From Paenibacillus sp. FSL H7-0357 (GTDB lineage: Bacteria; Bacillota; Bacilli; Paenibacillales; Paenibacillaceae): a stretch of 64,000 bases of DNA. Both the position numbers and the translations under genes were made by a program. Location: assembly GCF_000758525.1 (NCBI RefSeq), contig NZ_CP009241.1, positions 4,526,001-4,590,000 of the forward strand, written 5' to 3'. This document shows, piece after piece, positions 59,643 to 64,000 of this stretch. How positions within the stretch are numbered: position 1 is the stretch's first letter; each line of letters begins with the position of its first letter. The notes beneath the pieces are model-generated. The model was not told the origin of the DNA and made no database searches. It was given only the letters and a program-made list of their open reading frames with translations.

Positions 59643-60185
59643 CTATTTTGCAGTAACTACTTTTGCTCCAAGGCTGCCCCGGAAATGGCCCAGCGCCCAG
59701 ACATGCCCATCGGCATTAAAGCTCGCCACAGCGTCTTCGTGTATGATGATTTCAAAACCTTTGTTATATGCATCCACTGCAGTATGCAGCACACAAATAT
59801 CTGTACATACCCCTATCAGATGAAGCTCGGCAATCCCGCGTTCACGCAGTTTCAGCTCCAAATCCGTGCCGCTAAAGGCGCTGTAACGGGTTTTGTCCAT
59901 CCAATAGATGTCTTTCTGGTTCGCTTCATATACGTTATGCAGTTCCCCATACAGCTCACGCCCCCGGCTGCCGCGCAGATTATGCGGTGGAAACAGTTTG
60001 CTCTCCGGATGATAGGAATCATTGGCTTCATGTAAATCTACCGCCATCACCACGAAATCGCCACTCTTCACAAATTGCTCCGTCAACTGGTTCACTCTGG
60101 ACGCAATGTCTATGCCGGGCTGTCCAACAGGCAGGCTGCCGTCAATAAAATCATTGGTGAAATCGATCACGATCAATGCCTTCAT
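59643..60185 (-). CDS. pncA: Nicotinamidase (cysteine hydrolase)
   Basis: Hydrolyses nicotinamide to nicotinate, which the neighbouring pncB enzyme uses. The 180-residue isochorismatase-fold protein has D8 in the VIDFTNDF motif (6-13), the catalytic Lys in the YWMDKTRYSAFSGTDL stretch near 98, and the nucleophile Cys in GVCTDICVLHTAVDAY near 128. TTTAGGAGG precedes the ATG. A 63-bp tandem repeat lies in the upstream spacer next to the Nudix gene. Confidence 0.92.
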   Translation of the reverse strand: MKALIVIDFTNDFIDGSLPVGQPGIDIASRVNQLTEQFVKSGDFVVMAVDLHEANDSYHPESKLFPPHNLRGSRGRELYGELHNVYEANQKDIYWMDKTRYSAFSGTDLELKLRERGIAELHLIGVCTDICVLHTAVDAYNKGFEIIIHEDAVASFNADGHVWALGHFRGSLGAKVVTAK

Positions 60186-60207
60186 TTAGTGACCTCCTAA
60201 AAGTTTT

Positions 60208-60345
60208 GTGAGCATCTACTCCATTGAATAGCTTCGTACAAAACTGCTTCGAAAGCATACGCTAAGTCTGGTGAGCATCTACTCCATTGAATAACTTCAT
60301 ACAAAACCACTTCGAAAACATCCGCCTGGTTTTGTAAGTATCTGC
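60208..60345. repeat. 63-bp tandem repeat, 2.2 copies
   Basis: The unit that begins GTGAGCATCTACTCCATTGA starts at 60208 and 60271, and a third, diverged and partial copy at 60334 reads TAAGTATCTGCTT. Units 1 and 2 agree in most positions through TTCGAA..CAT. They fill the space between the Nudix stop and the pncA ribosome site. The unit has no start-to-stop ORF in either strand that is conserved. It may be regulatory or a slippage product. Confidence 0.7.
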
Positions 60346-60346
60346 T

Positions 60347-61117
60347 TTAAGTATAAATTGATAATAATGGCTCGTGGTCCGTAAACATATAGAGCTGGGC
60401 AGGGCGCTGGGAGTATTGGTTGGAGCTGAGCGGATTGCCTGCTTCATCGCTTACTTCCTTTAATATACCCTGCCGGCTGCGGGTTGACGTAATTTTGCGG
60501 ATAAAGTTCGGTTCTTTAAATTCCGGCACTACGGTCTGAATGACCTGATACAACTCGCTCAGCGTAAAATGCCGCGGTAAAAACTGTCTGGCTATCGTCG
60601 TCTGCAGCATTTGCTGCTGAATCCGCAGATAGGCGTCGTTAATAATATCACGGTGGTCAAAAGCCAGCTCCAGCTCTTCGAGCGCTTCCTGCAGCGTAAA
60701 CAGCCCTACCTCACCCGCGTCATCGGAGGCTTGTCTCTGCTCCAGCATCCACTCCTCCACCAGTGCGAAAAAGGCGTGGCTGATAATCCAGCCGCGCGGA
60801 TCCCGGCCTGGTGTACTGTAGACACCAAGGTATTCCAAATGTCCGCCGTCCACACCGGTTTCTTCCTTCAGTTCACGTGTGGCTGCATCATATATAGATT
60901 CATCTTCCTGGCAGAAGCCACCCGGCAAGGCCCACATGCCCTCGCAAGGCCATTTCTTCCGACGGATCAGCATGACTTTCAGTTCGCGCAGCGGAAGCGT
61001 CTTCGTGACCGTCTTCCGTTCCCGTTTGGTCAGGGTAAACATGACAATATCGGCCGGAACTCCGTCCGGTGTACGGTACTTTTTGGCGTTATAGTTTTGT
61101 TCCGCGTTCTCGCTCAC
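60347..61117 (-). CDS. Nudix protein with C-terminal winged-helix-like extension, NrtR-like
   Basis: A 256-residue protein. The Nudix domain (about 20-165) has an intact Nudix box at 67-89, starting GFCQEDESIYDAA and continuing RELKEETGV, so it could be catalytically active. The C-terminal 90 residues (about 165-256) contain LSELYQVIQTV and FIRKITSTRSRQGILKEV, which resemble the winged helix of NrtR, the ADP-ribose-responsive regulator of NAD salvage. Placement beside pncA and pncB supports that role. GTG start behind AAGGATGA. It may instead be an ADP-ribose hydrolase without regulation. Confidence 0.75.
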   Translation of the reverse strand: MSENAEQNYNAKKYRTPDGVPADIVMFTLTKRERKTVTKTLPLRELKVMLIRRKKWPCEGMWALPGGFCQEDESIYDAATRELKEETGVDGGHLEYLGVYSTPGRDPRGWIISHAFFALVEEWMLEQRQASDDAGEVGLFTLQEALEELELAFDHRDIINDAYLRIQQQMLQTTIARQFLPRHFTLSELYQVIQTVVPEFKEPNFIRKITSTRSRQGILKEVSDEAGNPLSSNQYSQRPAQLYMFTDHEPLLSIYT

Positions 61118-61216
61118 TCTAGATCATCCTTTGCTGCAGCTTTAATTTAACTGTTCGTATCTTTTAATGTACCAAACCTGAACTTCTAAAATCAATTAAT
61201 TATGATGTCCTAGCTG

Positions 61217-61244
61217 AAAAAAGGGACGGATCTGCATCCGCCCC
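61217..61244 (-). terminator. Intrinsic terminator of the miaB-ricA transcript
   Basis: On the minus strand GGGGCGGAT-GCAG-ATCCGTCCC is followed by TTTTTT, 12 bases past the ricA stop. Confidence 0.85.
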
Positions 61245-61255
61245 CCGAAATTTAT

Positions 61256-61714
61256 TTAATCACCGCATGTGGACGGAGGCGCTTCAGTGCCGGCTTCCAC
61301 ATTGATTTTTTCCGACACGGTGTCTCGGATTACAGAAATAACGAGCTGCAGCAGATAGTTAATATCGCTCTGGCTCTGCTGAAATTCGTTCACGACCGGT
61401 ATGCCGTCAATTTCATCCTGCAGCACTTCAATTTCACGCTCAATCTTGGCCACCATCTCTTTATTCTTGAAGCTCTCAAAGGCCACAATCTCCTTCTGCT
61501 TCTTCTTGATCGTGGCGATCAGTCCCTGCACCCGTTCATGATTCAGAATCTTTTGCTCGGCCTGCTGGAAATGCTGCACCTCTTCGCTGGTCGAAATGAG
61601 TGAAGCGAGCTCCTTGGCTTTGCCCATAATATCCTCGCGCACGATCAGATCGCGGGTATTGTAGGTCGGCATGCCGTATTCGTTCAAACGCGGTTCTTCC
61701 TGGCTCACTGACAT
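61256..61714 (-). CDS. ricA: RicA (YmcA) / YlbF-family regulator
   Basis: A small helical protein, one of three partners (RicA, RicF, RicT) that stimulate RNase Y-dependent mRNA maturation and affect sporulation, competence and biofilm formation in Bacillus. The 152-residue product has the com_ylbF helical hairpin (about 28-130) and ends in the STCGD tail whose Cys binds an Fe-S cluster with partners in B. subtilis. It follows miaB by 18 bases, as in B. subtilis (ymcB-ymcA), so the two are one operon with a terminator behind. Confidence 0.9.
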   Translation of the reverse strand: MSVSQEEPRLNEYGMPTYNTRDLIVREDIMGKAKELASLISTSEEVQHFQQAEQKILNHERVQGLIATIKKKQKEIVAFESFKNKEMVAKIEREIEVLQDEIDGIPVVNEFQQSQSDINYLLQLVISVIRDTVSEKINVEAGTEAPPSTCGD

Positions 61715-61732
61715 CGCTCCATTCCTCTATAA

Positions 61733-63340
61733 TTAGAGGACAGCCGCGGCTTCCGCCACGCAATCCCCTTTAATGTACCATGTTTTCGTATCGGTAATTC
61801 TGACTTGCACCAAACTGCCGATGAGATCCTTCGAACCTTCAAAATGCACCAGTTTGTTGGCGCTGGAACGGCCTGAAAGCACTTGAGCGTTATTCTTGCT
61901 CTCCCCTTCCACCAGCACCTCGACCAGTTCACCGAGCATCCGGTCATTGCTGATCCGGCTCTGCTCTTTAATGAGGTCATTCAGCCGCTGCAGGCGCTCG
62001 CTCTTCACCTCAGCGGGTACATTATCCTCCATCGCAGCCGCAGGCGTACCCTCGCGCGGTGAATAAATGAAGGTATAAGCCATATCATATCCTACTTCAC
62101 GCACCAGCGACAGTGTTTCTTCGAACTGTTCCTCGGTTTCACCGGGGAATCCCACGATGATATCCGTCGTCAGCACGGCAGCCGGCACACTGGCCTTAAT
62201 CTTGCGGACAAGCTCCATGTACGCCTCACGTGTGTATTTGCGGCTCATCTTCTTCAGAACGGCAGTACTTCCGGACTGTACCGGCAGGTGAATATGCTCT
62301 GCGAGATTTCCGCCTTTTCCCAGTACTTCAATCAATCTATCGTCAAAATCGCGGGGATGCGAAGTCATGAAGCGGATGCGTGGAATGTCGATCTTGCGCA
62401 TATCGTCCATGAGGTCCCCGAATGTATAATCCAAATCCGTAAAATCCTTGCCGTATGCATTCACATTCTGCCCCAGCAAAGTCACTTCCTTAAAGCCCTG
62501 ACGGGCCAGCTCCCGAACCTCGGCGATGACATCCTCCGGACGGCGGCTGCGCTCCTTACCCCGCGTAAACGGTACGATGCAGTAGGTACAGAACTTATCA
62601 CAGCCGTACATGATATTCACCCAGGCACGCATCCCCTCCCGTTTCTTCGGCAGGTTCTCGATGATGTCGCCTTCCTTGGACCAGACTTCAACTACAAGCT
62701 CCTTGCTATAAACCGCTTCCTTAACAAGCTGCGGCAGCCGGTGGATATTGTGCGTGCCAAAGATCATGTCAACGAAGCCGTATTTGGACATGATGCGGTT
62801 AACCACGCCTTCCTCCTGTGACATGCAGCCACAGACCCCAAGCAGCAGACCCGGCTTCTCGAGCTTCAGCGTCTTGAGATGGCCCAGCTCCCCGAACACC
62901 TTATCTTCGGCATTCTCGCGGATCGCACAAGTATTCAGCAGAATAATATCAGCCTCATTGCGGTCTTCGGCAGCGAGATAACCCATTTGCTCCAGCATGC
63001 CTTTCATCGTTTCCGTATCATGCTCGTTCATCTGGCAGCCGTAGGTGGCGATGAAATAATAATGCTGTTTGTGGCGGTTTATCTCCCGGAACTGCTCCAT
63101 GGCCTGATTTGTATCAGTATCTTCAAAGTTTATAACTTCTATTTCCTGCTTGCCCCTGCGCTTGCCCTCTTTGTAGTCCGGGTTGGAATTGATCTGTACG
63201 GTACGTCCTTTGATTCTATACGTAGTTTTGCCTTCTTCTTCACTGATGACTTTGGCATCAGAAAAATCAAAATACTTCGAGTAATCTTTCGAACCACCCT
63301 TGCCGAATTTTAAGTCCGGTGAGTTATTCCCCATTGTCAT
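61733..63340 (-). CDS. miaB: tRNA (A37) methylthiotransferase MiaB
   Basis: A radical-SAM enzyme that adds the methylthio group to i6A37 of tRNA. In the 535 residues the N-terminal cluster Cys are in YGCQMNEHD (about 100-108), NTCAIRENA (about 138-146) and [10 protein letters not shown] (about 170-179); the radical-SAM motif is [15 protein letters not shown] (about 246-260); a TRAM domain closes the protein (about 460-525). An extended N-terminus of about 90 residues, charged and without Cys, is longer than in many MiaB proteins. The ATG at 63340 has AAAGGA upstream. The neighbour ricA confirms the identity. Confidence 0.95.
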   Translation of the reverse strand: MTMGNNSPDLKFGKGGSKDYSKYFDFSDAKVISEEEGKTTYRIKGRTVQINSNPDYKEGKRRGKQEIEVINFEDTDTNQAMEQFREINRHKQHYYFIATYGCQMNEHDTETMKGMLEQMGYLAAEDRNEADIILLNTCAIRENAEDKVFGELGHLKTLKLEKPGLLLGVCGCMSQEEGVVNRIMSKYGFVDMIFGTHNIHRLPQLVKEAVYSKELVVEVWSKEGDIIENLPKKREGMRAWVNIMYGCDKFCTYCIVPFTRGKERSRRPEDVIAEVRELARQGFKEVTLLGQNVNAYGKDFTDLDYTFGDLMDDMRKIDIPRIRFMTSHPRDFDDRLIEVLGKGGNLAEHIHLPVQSGSTAVLKKMSRKYTREAYMELVRKIKASVPAAVLTTDIIVGFPGETEEQFEETLSLVREVGYDMAYTFIYSPREGTPAAAMEDNVPAEVKSERLQRLNDLIKEQSRISNDRMLGELVEVLVEGESKNNAQVLSGRSSANKLVHFEGSKDLIGSLVQVRITDTKTWYIKGDCVAEAAAVL

Positions 63341-63810
63341 TATTCCACGTCCTTTATATTGAAGCTTTGTAAAATAAACTCTAGAATTTTATTCTTGCTA
63401 ATAAAAAATTATAGCATAAGGATAAAATGCAATCCAAGTTTTACAATTTTAAAAGGCAATCTGGTAGAATAAACTATATCCCCTGATACAATTAAAATTC
63501 TACATACTAATAAACCCTCCTACTTTAATAAGTAAGAAGGTTCGTCTAAAGTTATTATTTCGTACATTTATTATCTGCGGATATACATCCGTAAATAGAC
63601 CAAATCGAACTTGGAATCCTTGACGCAAATACAGTAAAACATCTTCATAGCTGCACATCATCTCCCCTGAAAAGTATTGCTTGTTCCAAGTTTAGCAAAC
63701 CACCGCTACACATACGTTACACATTTCTACAAAAAACCACATATTACGATAAAATATTATATTTTTTTCAGATATAATCATTATATAATGCAACGTAGAG
63801 GGGTACAGTA
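63341..63810. other. Intergenic region between miaB and the alpha/beta hydrolase gene
   Basis: 470 bases of AT-rich sequence. The possible small ORF at 63500-63661 and its hairpin are the only structured part. On the plus side TATAAT occurs at 63774 and again at 63784 region, the likely -10 area of the hydrolase gene. Nothing else was supported. Confidence 0.4.
63500..63661 (-). CDS. Possible small protein, 53 residues
   Basis: A short ORF upstream of miaB on the same strand. It starts with two Met codons behind AGGGGAG and begins MMCSYEDVLLYLRQGFQV, with a plausible hydrophobic and basic content. Its last 15 codons overlap a 13-pair hairpin (AACCTTCTTACTT/AAGTAGGAGGGTT) at 63504-63543. The spacing of the ribosome site to the first ATG is very short. 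It may be a leader of miaB or simply chance. Confidence 0.3.
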   Translation of the reverse strand: MMCSYEDVLLYLRQGFQVRFGLFTDVYPQIINVRNNNFRRTFLLIKVGGFISM

Positions 63811-64000
63811 ATGGCTTATATTTCAAGACATGACATCGATATCCATTATGAATACGAGACGGCAAAAAACACCAGTGACCGCACAGAAACCTTGGTACTT
63901 ATCCATGGTCTGGGGTTTGATCTGAGAAGCTGGGACTTTATGGTTCCATATATGACTGACAACTACCATATTGTAAGATATGATCTCCGGGGTCATGGAT
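63811..64000 (+). CDS. Alpha/beta hydrolase, cut off at the window edge
   Basis: The first 63 residues of an alpha/beta-hydrolase: MAYISRHDIDIHYEYE, then the oxyanion segment TLVLIHGLGFDLRSWD near 34-49 and RYDLRGHG near 56-63, typical of esterase or haloperoxidase-like enzymes. AGAGGGG precedes the ATG. The nucleophile and the rest lie beyond the window, so the substrate class cannot be told. Confidence 0.85.
   Translation, partial: MAYISRHDIDIHYEYETAKNTSDRTETLVLIHGLGFDLRSWDFMVPYMTDNYHIVRYDLRGHG

Noticed and set aside
60208..60345. CRISPR array
   Set aside because: The repeats are directly adjacent 63-bp units without unique spacers, and no cas gene is present.

Overview
The window looks like a chromosomal segment of a spore-forming Bacillales member, most likely Paenibacillus. 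The evidence is the outer-coat protein CotE, the miaB-ricA pair, a bacillithiol-disulfide reductase (YpdA), strong AGGAGG-type ribosome sites with many GTG/TTG starts, LplABC-type sugar uptake beside YesM/YesN-type regulators, and several lineage-type hypotheticals. No rRNA, tRNA, CRISPR array or prophage was seen. The last gene (alpha/beta hydrolase) runs off the right edge.

Layout. 0-8.4 kb: acetyltransferase, a PF14395-like amidoligase, CotE, an HD-GYP phosphodiesterase, an aromatic-acid-exporter-like membrane protein, and an SsuABC/TauABC-type uptake operon. 8.7-9.7 kb: a lipoprotein alpha-amylase gene broken by an internal deletion. 10-15.8 kb: small genes, azoreductase, an RsgA-type GTPase, a possible 36-residue Cys-rich peptide gene with its own promoter and terminator beside a structured non-coding stretch, a HAD phosphatase and an ArsR-DUF2087 regulator with a palindromic site. 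16-21.5 kb: YpdA, DUF441, a MerR regulator coupled to an unknown protein, an MsbA-like exporter and a HesB-like protein. 21.6-26 kb: a heterodimeric multidrug exporter (BmrC/BmrD type) preceded by a leader peptide and a set of mutually exclusive RNA hairpins ending in an intrinsic terminator. 26-31 kb: a DUF4097 protein, a BcrAB-type ABC exporter and an AgrC/AgrA-type two-component system, with a 212-bp MITE-like element directly before the transporter.

31-43 kb: YcaQ-type glycosylase, methyltransferase coupled to a HEPN-like protein, an ABC pair, a four-helix copper-binding protein, a COG0523 GTPase, MoaB, an ArsR-controlled three-gene ABC exporter with a consensus promoter and a palindromic operator, a small exported protein and a DUF1349 protein. 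43-50 kb: LplABC sugar uptake with a YesM/YesN-type two-component system. 50.5-53.8 kb: a two-gene pyruvate/2-oxoacid:ferredoxin oxidoreductase in which four ancestral subunits are fused pairwise. 54-58 kb: a divergent TetR/MFS pair with a perfect 28-bp palindrome between them, and a secreted GH8 glycoside hydrolase with a 28-bp near-palindrome upstream. 58-61 kb: an NAD-salvage cluster (PncB, PncA, Nudix protein with a C-terminal extension) holding a 63-bp tandem repeat. 61-63.3 kb: RicA and MiaB.

The best candidates for something little described are the attenuation leader of the bmrCD-like operon, the small Cys-rich peptide locus, the MITE-like element at the BcrAB-type operon and the repeat in the NAD cluster. 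Functional names rest on family features recognised by eye; no database search was run.
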